From assembly GCA_049513815.1 (NCBI GenBank), contig JBEKVR010000153.1, forward strand, positions 1 through 11,546: 11,546 nt of DNA, read 5' to 3'. The stretch is from Roseiarcus sp049513815. Its GTDB lineage: Bacteria; Pseudomonadota; Alphaproteobacteria; Rhizobiales; Beijerinckiaceae. Position numbers and translations under genes: made by a program. Below are positions 6,581 to 11,546 of this stretch, piece by piece; the first letter of the stretch is position 1, and each line of letters starts with the position of its first letter. Below the pieces are notes generated by a model. The model did no database searches. It worked only from the letters and a program-made list of their open reading frames with translations, and was not told the origin of the DNA.

Positions 6581-7309
6581 ATGAACGTCGCAGTCCGTCC
6601 CAGAGTTCAGGCCCTGCGCCAGGCGGGGGAAGTGCTCAATCTGGCCGATGTGACGACCTCGTTTTTTCCGTACAGCGAAGCGGTAATCGTCAGCTACGCG
6701 CCCGGCCAGGAAGTGGTGGGCGAAGGCGATCCGACTGACAATTACTTCCTTGTCGTGCGCGGCGTGTTCCGGGCGGTGAAAGTCACCCGCGACGGTCGCC
6801 GCCAGATCTTCGCTTTCTATATGGCCGGCGACATGTGCGGCCTCGAGCCGGACGACACCCACGGGCTGACGATCGAGGCGGTCAACGCCGGCACGATCGC
6901 GGCGCTATCGCGCCAGGTCTGTCGCGCGCGGATGAGCCGCGACCCTCAGTTCAACAACGCCGTGTTCGACAACGTCACCCGCGCGCTCGCCCGCGCCGTC
7001 GATCATATGACCATGGTTGGGCGCAGCTCGGCGGAAGAACGACTCGCTTGGTTCCTGTGGATGCTGGGCGACCGCGCGCGTGGACGGCGCGCCGCCTCGG
7101 TCGAGCTCGCCATGCAGCGTCAGGACATCGCCGACTATCTCGGCCTGACGATTGAGACGGTGAGCCGGACCTTCACCCATCTCAAGGCGCAGGGCCTTGT
7201 TGCGCTGCCGACGACCCGTCGGGTCGATATCCTCAGGCCCGATCTCCTGGAGCGACTTGCGTCCGCCGACAGAGACGCGCCGATCCGCTCCGCTCGCGCC
7301 GTCTGCTGA
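6581..7309 (+). CDS. fixK: Crp/Fnr-family transcription regulator, FixK-like
   Basis: This is a 242-residue DNA-binding regulator, probably the activator of the neighbouring cbb3 oxidase and stress-protein genes under low oxygen. The N-terminal cyclic-nucleotide-binding-like barrel spans about 25-120 (YAPGQEVVGEGDPTDNYFLVV). A dimerisation helix follows (about 125-160), then a winged helix-turn-helix with RQDIADYLGLTIETVSRTF (180-198). E192, S195 and R196 form the E-x-x-S-R recognition pattern that reads TTGA half sites in the FNR group. There is no N-terminal cysteine cluster (cysteines only at C86, C114 and C242), so it should not carry an oxygen-sensing Fe-S cluster as FNR does; this is the FixK arrangement. 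The start ATG 6581 follows an AGGCGGAG ribosome binding site. No fixL or fixJ is in the window. The symbol reflects family and context; orthology to a particular FixK is not proven. Confidence 0.85.
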   Translation: MNVAVRPRVQALRQAGEVLNLADVTTSFFPYSEAVIVSYAPGQEVVGEGDPTDNYFLVVRGVFRAVKVTRDGRRQIFAFYMAGDMCGLEPDDTHGLTIEAVNAGTIAALSRQVCRARMSRDPQFNNAVFDNVTRALARAVDHMTMVGRSSAEERLAWFLWMLGDRARGRRAASVELAMQRQDIADYLGLTIETVSRTFTHLKAQGLVALPTTRRVDILRPDLLERLASADRDAPIRSARAVC

Positions 7310-7363
7310 CGACGCGCCCCGCGCCGTCCGCAGCGGCGGCGCGGCGCTGACCCTTGACGCGCC

Positions 7364-7484
7364 GCCCTCATCCTGGGGCGCCCGCGCGCAGCGAGAGCCT
7401 CGATTCGCCAACTCAAACAGAGATTAGCCGGCGCGCTCGTCGTTCGAGACGCGCCGCTGACGCGGCGCTGCTCACGCTGAGGGG
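7364..7484. repeat. Inverted pair of REP-like palindromes between convergent genes
   Basis: The 206-bp gap between the FixK-like gene and the convergent stress-protein gene holds no gene. At 7434-7484 there is a hairpin with core arms GCGCCGC (7451-7457) and GCGGCGC (7462-7468) around a TGAC loop, plus flanking GAG/CTC pairing. Its reverse complement opens CCCTCAGCGTGAG and ends TCTCGAACGACGAG, like a family of intergenic palindromes I know from Rhizobiales genomes. A degenerate relative, starting CCCTCATCCTGGGGCG, lies in the opposite orientation from 7365 to about 7405. These structures may double as a bidirectional transcription terminator. Confidence 0.55.
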
Positions 7485-7515
7485 CGCAGTCCATGCGCCG
7501 CTCGTCGTGCACGCC

Positions 7516-8397
7516 TTAATTGGCGAACAGCATCGGCGTGCGCGCGAGCGCCAACGAACCTCGGGTCGTGTCGCCGAGGATCCATTCCGTTGCGCGCAGG
7601 TGGCCGTAGCCGCCCAGCACCAGCAACGAAGCGCCGAAATGGTCGGCTTCCTCGGCCAGTGTGGTGGCGACGTCGCGGCCGCGGCTGTGGGCGCGGCGCG
7701 TCTCCACCGCAATCTCATGGCGGCCGAGGTGACGGGCGATCTCGGCGGTCGGATCGAGAGACCCGCTGTCGGCTGAGTCGTCGGGATCGACGGCGACGAA
7801 GCGCGTCAGCCGAGTCTGACGCAGGATCGGCAGCGCCTCGTGCAGCGCGCGGCTCGACTCGCGGCTGCCGTCCCAGGCGACGAGCGCGCGTTGCGGCAGG
7901 CCGCGGAACGCATAGGCGGCGGGCACGACCAGCAGCGGTCGGCCGGACTCGAACAGGCAACTGACGAACACCGCGCGCTCGAGATCAGTGCCGCCGTCGC
8001 GCGACCAGCCGAGCACGGTCAAGTCGGCGCAGCGCGCATGGCGGGCGCAAATCTGCCCGGCCTCCTGCTCGAAGGCGTCGACGCGCCGCAGTTCGTTGCG
8101 CGACGCCAGCTTGGCGTAGATCGCCTTGATCCGCCGCTCCGATTGCTCGGCTTCTTCGCTGGCTTGGCGCTGGGCGTGGATCCACGCTTCCGGCACGCGG
8201 GCGTTGGCCGCCGACATGGGATAGAATGGCACCAGACCGAACATCAGGCCGGTCAGATGGCCGCCAAACGCCGAGCAGAGCATGTCCGCGTAGACCAGCG
8301 CGTGCACAGACGCGTCGCTCTCGTCCTGCGACACCAGCACGTCGCGGTAGCCGAGAATCGCACAGTCTTTGGCAATCGTCGTTTCCATGGCCGCCAT
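7516..8397 (-). CDS. Universal stress protein, tandem UspA domains
   Basis: This is a 293-residue cytoplasmic protein made of two UspA-like folds. Its molecular activity is not defined by sequence; such proteins accompany survival under oxygen limitation and other stresses. The first domain begins near residue 17 (GYRDVLVSQDESDAS) and ends around the segment reading RPLLVVPAAY. The second begins RALVAWDGSRESSRALHEALPIL and ends with GGYGHLRATEWILGDTTRGSL near the C-terminus. This last stretch corresponds to the family's nucleotide-binding loop, in an alphaproteobacterial form. I chose ATG 8397 because a GAGGAG ribosome binding site lies about 10 bp before it; ATG 8388 (METTIAK) is an alternative, and the frame is open to 8451. 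A perfect FixK-type box centred 112 bp upstream suggests control by the adjacent FixK-like regulator. The gene is divergent from the oxidase operon. Confidence 0.87.
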   Translation of the reverse strand: MAAMETTIAKDCAILGYRDVLVSQDESDASVHALVYADMLCSAFGGHLTGLMFGLVPFYPMSAANARVPEAWIHAQRQASEEAEQSERRIKAIYAKLASRNELRRVDAFEQEAGQICARHARCADLTVLGWSRDGGTDLERAVFVSCLFESGRPLLVVPAAYAFRGLPQRALVAWDGSRESSRALHEALPILRQTRLTRFVAVDPDDSADSGSLDPTAEIARHLGRHEIAVETRRAHSRGRDVATTLAEEADHFGASLLVLGGYGHLRATEWILGDTTRGSLALARTPMLFAN

Positions 8398-8502
8398 GGC
8401 CAGGCTGCTCCTCGGAGGTCCCCGCGCCGCGCGCGACGACGAAGGCCGCACACTCTTCTCAATTCGCTGCGCGACACGTTAGGCGCGCGCCAGCGATGTC
8501 CG

Positions 8503-8516
8503 TTGACATGGGTCAA
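8503..8516 (-). promoter_or_regulatory. FixK-type box upstream of the universal stress protein gene
   Basis: TTGAC-ATGG-GTCAA has perfectly symmetric TTGAC/GTCAA arms. It is centred 112.5 bp before ATG 8397. Placed at -41.5, it would put the transcript start near 8468 with a 71-nt leader. A weak -10 candidate, TAACGT on the minus strand (8482-8477), lies about 30 bp from the box centre, which is consistent with this geometry. Confidence 0.8.
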
Positions 8517-8614
8517 GCCGTCAATTCGTCGCAGGCCGAAGCGCGCAAATCCGCCGATCAGAAGGCGTCGTGGCCATATATCCCTGCGACACACCGTCAC
8601 AGGCGCGACCTTGC

Positions 8615-8630
8615 ATGTGAACTGTCACAT
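8615..8630. promoter_or_regulatory. Perfect palindrome ATGTGA-N4-TCACAT in the divergent promoter region
   Basis: Six-base arms ATGTGA (8615-8620) and TCACAT (8625-8630) flank ACTG. The half site looks like a CRP half site, but the spacer is 4 bp rather than the 6 bp of a CRP site, so the standard CRP reading does not fit. It lies roughly midway between the divergent stress-protein and ccoN starts. The binding protein is unknown. Confidence 0.5.
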
Positions 8631-8786
8631 CGCCGTTGAGGGCCGATTTCCCTGCAATTCTGCATATGTGCGCGAGCGAGGGCGGCGCCTGTCGCAACGC
8701 CTGTGCGTCGTGTGTCGGGGTAGACGCATCCAAGCGTCGAAGCTAAAGCGCCTTAACAGCGGCGGCGCATGACTCCAGCCGCGAGC

Positions 8787-8800
8787 TTGACCTGAATCAA
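8787..8800 (+). promoter_or_regulatory. FixK-type box upstream of ccoN
   Basis: TTGAC-CTGA-ATCAA matches the FixK/FNR consensus. It is centred 71.5 bp before ATG 8865. At -41.5 it would place the transcript start near 8835 and leave about 30 nt of leader including the G-rich ribosome binding site. This is the standard architecture of fixNOQP promoters. I see no good -10 hexamer at the expected place. Confidence 0.85.
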
Positions 8801-8803
8801 GAC

Positions 8804-8822
8804 GGGCAAAAGGCCTTTGCCC
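8804..8822. promoter_or_regulatory. Inverted repeat between the FixK-type box and the ccoN start
   Basis: Arms GGGCAAA (8804-8810) and TTTGCCC (8816-8822) are separated by AGGCC. It begins 4 bp after the FixK-type box, where RNA polymerase would sit, so a protein bound here could modulate the promoter. If transcription started upstream, it would form a leader hairpin instead. Confidence 0.4.
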
Positions 8823-8864
8823 AGTGTCGGGCGAGGATTCGTCAATACGTGCGGGGGGTTTCAC

Positions 8865-10514
8865 ATGCAGGCGGTCACGACGAGAAAGTCGATGCGCGGC
8901 GGCGAAGTCGGGCTGACGGCGGTGTTGGCCGTCCTGGCGCTGGCTTGCCTTTATATCGCCGCCAAGACCATCGAACCGGCTTACGCGTTCCATATGGCGC
9001 TTGGCGTCGTCTTCGCCGCGGCGGCCATCTTCGCCATCTTCCAGCGGTATTCGGCGCGACCGGCCGGAATGCCTCCGCTCGAGATCGACGGCAAGCCCAA
9101 CTACAATTTCGGGCCGGTCAAATTCTGCTCTCTCGCGGCGCTGTTCTGGGGCGTGGCGGGCATGGCGGTGGGCATCTACATCGCCTTCGAGCTCGCCTTT
9201 CCCTGGCTCAACATCGCGCCCTGGTTCAACTTCGGCCGCCTGCGGCCGCTGCACACCTCGGCGGTGGTCTTCGCCTTCGGCGGCAACGTATTGCTCGCCA
9301 CTTCGTTCTACGTCGTGCAGCGCACCTGCCGCGCCCGCCTCGCCGGCGATCTCGCGCCGTGGTTCGTCGTGCTCGGCTATCAAGTGTTCATTGCGCTCGC
9401 CGGGACCGGCTACCTGCTCGGCATCACCGAGGGCAAGGAATACGCCGAGCCGGAATGGTACGTCGACCTGTGGCTGACCGTCGTCTGGGTCATGTATCTG
9501 CTGGTGTTCGTCGGCACGCTGATGCGGCGCAAGGAGCCGCACGTCTACGTCGCCAACTGGTTCTTCCTGGCGATGATCCTGACCATCGCGATGCTGCATC
9601 TCGGCAACAACGCGACGATCCCGATCTCGCTGCTGTCGACCAAGTCGGTCATCCTATGGGGCGGCGTTCAGGACGCGATGTTCCAGTGGTGGTACGGCCA
9701 CAACGCGGTCGGCTTCTTCCTCACCGCCGGCTTCCTCGGCATCATGTACTACTTCGTGCCGAAGCGGGCTGAGCGGCCGATCTATTCCTACCGGCTGTCG
9801 ATCATCCACTTCTGGGCGCTGATCTTCCTCTACATCTGGGCCGGCCCGCACCATCTGCACTACACCGCTCTGCCGGATTGGGCGCAGACGCTCGGCATGA
9901 CCTTCTCGATCATGCTGTGGATGCCCTCGTGGGGCGGCATGATCAACGGCCTGCTGACGCTGTCGGGCGCGTGGGACAAGCTGCGCACCGATCCCGTCCT
10001 GCGCATGCTGGTCGTGTCGGTCGCCTTCTACGGCATGTCGACCTTCGAAGGCCCGGCGATGTCGATCAAGACGGTCAACTCGCTGTCGCACTATACCGAC
10101 TGGACGGTCGGCCACGTGCACTCCGGCGCGCTCGGCTGGGTCGCCTACGTGTCATTCGGCGCGCTCTACTGCATGATTCCGTGGCTGTGGAACAAGCGCG
10201 ACCTGTACTCGATCCGCCTTGTGAACTGGCACTTCTGGATCTCGACGCTCGGCATCGTGCTCTACATCACCTCGATGTGGGTGTCGGGCATCCTGCAAGG
10301 CCTGATGTGGCGCTCCTACACGCCGCAAGGCTACCTCGAGTACTCGTTCATCGAGACCGTGGCGGCGATGCATCCGTTCTACATTATCCGCGCGCTCGGC
10401 GGCGTGCTGTTTATCACCGGCTACTTGCTGATGATCTACAACGTCTGGATGACGATCCGCTCGGGCGAGGCCGCTCAGGCCGACGCTCAACCTTCCCTCC
10501 AGCCCGCCGAATGA
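8865..10514 (+). CDS. ccoN: cbb3-type cytochrome c oxidase subunit I
   Basis: This is the catalytic membrane subunit of the high-affinity cbb3 oxidase (also called FixN), which reduces oxygen to water at the haem b3-CuB site. It has 549 residues, the usual size in rhizobia. The ligands are all present: H130 (RLRPLHTS) and H419 for low-spin haem b; H279 (WWYGH), H329 and H330 (GPHH) for CuB; H417 (TVGHVHSG) for haem b3. Y323 in FLYIWAGPHH is the tyrosine position typical of cbb3 enzymes. E395 in STFEGPAM is also conserved. The chain is almost wholly transmembrane, with a short polar C-terminal tail. I chose ATG 8865, after a run of six G (8852-8857); a GTG at 8817 is in frame but would extend into the promoter region. 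It is the first gene of ccoNOQP, and an upstream FixK-type box implies induction at low oxygen. Confidence 0.97.
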   Translation: MQAVTTRKSMRGGEVGLTAVLAVLALACLYIAAKTIEPAYAFHMALGVVFAAAAIFAIFQRYSARPAGMPPLEIDGKPNYNFGPVKFCSLAALFWGVAGMAVGIYIAFELAFPWLNIAPWFNFGRLRPLHTSAVVFAFGGNVLLATSFYVVQRTCRARLAGDLAPWFVVLGYQVFIALAGTGYLLGITEGKEYAEPEWYVDLWLTVVWVMYLLVFVGTLMRRKEPHVYVANWFFLAMILTIAMLHLGNNATIPISLLSTKSVILWGGVQDAMFQWWYGHNAVGFFLTAGFLGIMYYFVPKRAERPIYSYRLSIIHFWALIFLYIWAGPHHLHYTALPDWAQTLGMTFSIMLWMPSWGGMINGLLTLSGAWDKLRTDPVLRMLVVSVAFYGMSTFEGPAMSIKTVNSLSHYTDWTVGHVHSGALGWVAYVSFGALYCMIPWLWNKRDLYSIRLVNWHFWISTLGIVLYITSMWVSGILQGLMWRSYTPQGYLEYSFIETVAAMHPFYIIRALGGVLFITGYLLMIYNVWMTIRSGEAAQADAQPSLQPAE

Positions 10515-10525
10515 GGAGCTGACCG

Positions 10526-11290
10526 ATGAGCAGCGGGTCCCACACGTCCAACACCGCGGGCCTCTTCGCCAAGCACCACATCTTGGAGAAGAATCCGATC
10601 CTGCTGGCGATCGCGATCCTGATCGTCGTCTCGATCGGCGGCATCGTCCAAATCGTGCCTCTGTTCTATCTGCAGAGCACAGTCGAGAAGGTCGACGGCA
10701 TGCGGCCTTACACGCCGCTCGAACTCGCCGGCCGCAACATCTTCGTGCGCGAGGGCTGCTACCTCTGCCACAGCCAGATGATCCGCTCGCTGCGCGACGA
10801 GGTTGAGCGCTACGGCCACTATTCGCTGGCGGCCGAGAGCATGTACGACCATCCGTTCCAATGGGGCTCGAAGCGTAACGGTCCCGATCTCGCCCGCGTC
10901 GGCCTGAAGTACACCGACACCTGGCAGGTCGCGCACCTGAAGGATCCGCGCTCGGTCGTGCCGCAGTCGATCATGCCGAGCTACGCGTTCCTTGCTGCGA
11001 CGCCGCTCGATACGCGCGAACTCGCCCAGTACATGAAGGTCAACCAGATCGTCGGCGTTCCCTACACCGACGAAGACATCGCCAAGGCGGTCGACGACAT
11101 CAAGGTTCAAGTCAATCCCGACAGCCCTGACGCCGCCGCGTTCCAGCAGCGCTATCCGAAGGCCCAACTGCGCAAGTTCGACGCCGAGACGGCCGACGTG
11201 ACCGAAGCCGACGCGCTCGTCGCCTATCTGCAGATGCTCGGCACCCTGGTCGACTTCAAGCTTTACGACGACAAGGCGAATCTGCGCTGA
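10526..11290 (+). CDS. ccoO: cbb3-type cytochrome c oxidase subunit II (monohaem cytochrome c)
   Basis: This is the membrane-anchored monohaem cytochrome c subunit (FixO), which passes electrons from CcoP toward the haem b centre of CcoN. It has 254 residues, a normal length. One N-terminal anchor helix spans about residues 24-46. The haem-binding motif is C78-Y-L-C-H82 in REGCYLCHSQMIRSLRDE, and the likely axial Met is M150 in SIMPSYAFL. ATG 10526 is 11 bp after the ccoN stop and follows a GAGGAG ribosome binding site that overlaps the end of ccoN. It is in the same transcript as ccoN and is followed by ccoQ. Confidence 0.97.
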   Translation: MSSGSHTSNTAGLFAKHHILEKNPILLAIAILIVVSIGGIVQIVPLFYLQSTVEKVDGMRPYTPLELAGRNIFVREGCYLCHSQMIRSLRDEVERYGHYSLAAESMYDHPFQWGSKRNGPDLARVGLKYTDTWQVAHLKDPRSVVPQSIMPSYAFLAATPLDTRELAQYMKVNQIVGVPYTDEDIAKAVDDIKVQVNPDSPDAAAFQQRYPKAQLRKFDAETADVTEADALVAYLQMLGTLVDFKLYDDKANLR

Positions 11291-11300
11291 GGGGGGGGGG
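11291..11300 (+). repeat. Homopolymer of ten G between ccoO and ccoQ
   Basis: Ten consecutive G follow the ccoO stop directly and end 7 bp before the ccoQ ATG, exactly where the ccoQ ribosome binding site should be. It either acts as an atypical G-rich ribosome binding site or replaces one. A tract this long is prone to slippage in replication and to miscounting in sequencing. It is untranslated, so length changes would alter spacing rather than frame. Confidence 0.8.
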
Positions 11301-11307
11301 AACGACC

Positions 11308-11463
11308 ATGTCTTCGACCTACGAAACGTTGGCGGAGTTCGCCCGCTCGGGGGGGCCGATCTACTGCTTCGCATTGTTCCTGGGGGTGCTGGTCTACGCT
11401 CTGTGGCCGGCCAATGGCGAAACTTTCAAGAAAGCGGCCGAGTCGCCGCTGCGCGAGGACTGA
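11308..11463 (+). CDS. ccoQ: cbb3-type cytochrome c oxidase subunit CcoQ/FixQ
   Basis: This is a 51-residue single-span membrane protein that stabilises the cbb3 complex, in particular the association of CcoP with the core. It starts MSSTYETLAEFARSGGP, followed by one membrane helix (about residues 18-33, IYCFALFLGVLVYALW) and a short polar tail ending ESPLRED. The ETLAEFA start and the ALWP...F...A...PLRED tail are typical of CcoQ. It has no haem or metal motif, as expected. ATG 11308 lies 17 bp after the ccoO stop, with a ten-G tract in between. A second G tract of seven falls inside the gene at 11349-11355, where slippage would shift the frame. The stop is 3 bp before the ccoP start. Confidence 0.92.
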   Translation: MSSTYETLAEFARSGGPIYCFALFLGVLVYALWPANGETFKKAAESPLRED

Positions 11464-11466
11464 GCG

Positions 11467-11546
11467 ATGGCGACGAGCGATAAAATCCAAGTCGATTCGG
11501 TCACGGGCCAGACCACAACCGGCCACGAGTGGGACGGAATCCGCGA
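11467..11546 (+). CDS. ccoP: cbb3-type cytochrome c oxidase subunit III CcoP/FixP (5' end only)
   Basis: Only the first 26 codons are in the window; the gene runs off the right edge. The visible residues include IQVDSVTGQTTTGHEWDGI, a conserved N-terminal signature of CcoP/FixP just before its membrane helix. CcoP is the dihaem cytochrome c subunit that receives electrons from soluble cytochromes, but its haem motifs lie beyond the window. ATG 11467 is 3 bp after the ccoQ stop, and GAGGAC at the end of ccoQ can serve as ribosome binding site. Gene order and sequence agree with the fourth gene of ccoNOQP. Confidence 0.9.
   Translation, partial: MATSDKIQVDSVTGQTTTGHEWDGIR

Larger units (their letters stand above)
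8398..8864. other. 467-bp divergent regulatory region between the stress protein and ccoN
   Basis: No convincing gene lies here. Open frames on either strand lack family character and run through the regulatory motifs; a 47-codon frame from ATG 8496 overlaps a FixK-type box. The region holds one FixK-type box near each end (8503-8516 and 8787-8800), a palindrome near the middle (8615-8630), and an inverted repeat just before ccoN (8804-8822). The stretch 8640-8780 shows nothing I can name. Confidence 0.7.

Noticed and set aside
7364..7484. CRISPR array or transposon end
   Set aside because: Only two diverged palindromic units in opposite orientation, with no regular spacers, no transposase and no target duplication.
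8615..8630. Canonical CRP-cAMP binding site
   Set aside because: TGTGA and TCACA are separated by 4 bp instead of the 6 bp of CRP sites.
8496..8639. Small 47-codon plus-strand gene in the stress-protein/ccoN gap
   Set aside because: It overlaps a FixK-type box and the palindrome at 8615-8630, lacks a clear ribosome binding site, and has no recognisable protein character.

Overview
The window is GC-rich, tightly packed DNA with an alphaproteobacterial character. The best evidence is a FixK-type Crp/Fnr regulator next to the fixNOQP (ccoNOQP) operon for cbb3-type cytochrome oxidase, with TTGA(C/T)-N4-(G/A)TCAA boxes in the promoters. REP-like GC-rich hairpins and a NahK/ErcS'-like hybrid kinase fit the same group. 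A Hyphomicrobiales (Rhizobiales) member, such as a Beijerinckiaceae/Methylocystaceae or Bradyrhizobium-like organism, is the most natural guess. No rRNA or marker gene is present to settle it.

Layout. (1) 14-2726, plus strand: a three-gene ABC importer of the BtuFCD/FecBCD class (periplasmic binding protein, FecCD permease, ATPase) with overlapping start/stop codons, so it is surely one operon. Its substrate (cobalamin, haem or ferric siderophore) cannot be read from the sequence. Two tandem palindromic hairpins lie inside the 5' end of the binding-protein reading frame. (2) 2768-3406, plus: a NarL/LuxR-type response regulator. (3) 3425-4672, minus: a secreted dihaem cytochrome c peroxidase/MauG-family protein, convergent with the regulator. 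(4) 4673-4853: an AT-rich island holding four TTTGAA hexamers phased at multiples of 9 bp, a leader inverted repeat and a possible terminator. (5) 4854-6392, minus: a soluble hybrid histidine kinase (PAS-HisKA-HATPase-REC). (6) 6581-7309, plus: a FixK-like regulator with a box just upstream. (7) 7516-8397, minus: a tandem-domain universal stress protein, also with a FixK-type box upstream. (8) 8865 to the end, plus: ccoN, ccoO, ccoQ and the first codons of ccoP, preceded by a third box.

How it fits together. The right half reads as a low-oxygen respiration module: a FixK-like activator whose probable targets (cbb3 oxidase and a stress protein) lie beside it, plus a box in its own promoter that suggests feedback. 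The hybrid kinase, dihaem peroxidase and response regulator in the middle could form a two-component system controlling a periplasmic electron-transfer or peroxide-detoxification enzyme, but that link rests on proximity only. The ABC importer appears functionally separate. Most of the window is recognisable biology. The least explained parts are the phased TTTGAA array, the ATGTGA-N4-TCACAT palindrome between the stress-protein and oxidase promoters, and the hairpins embedded in the binding-protein signal peptide. I saw no tRNA, CRISPR array, transposase or phage gene.
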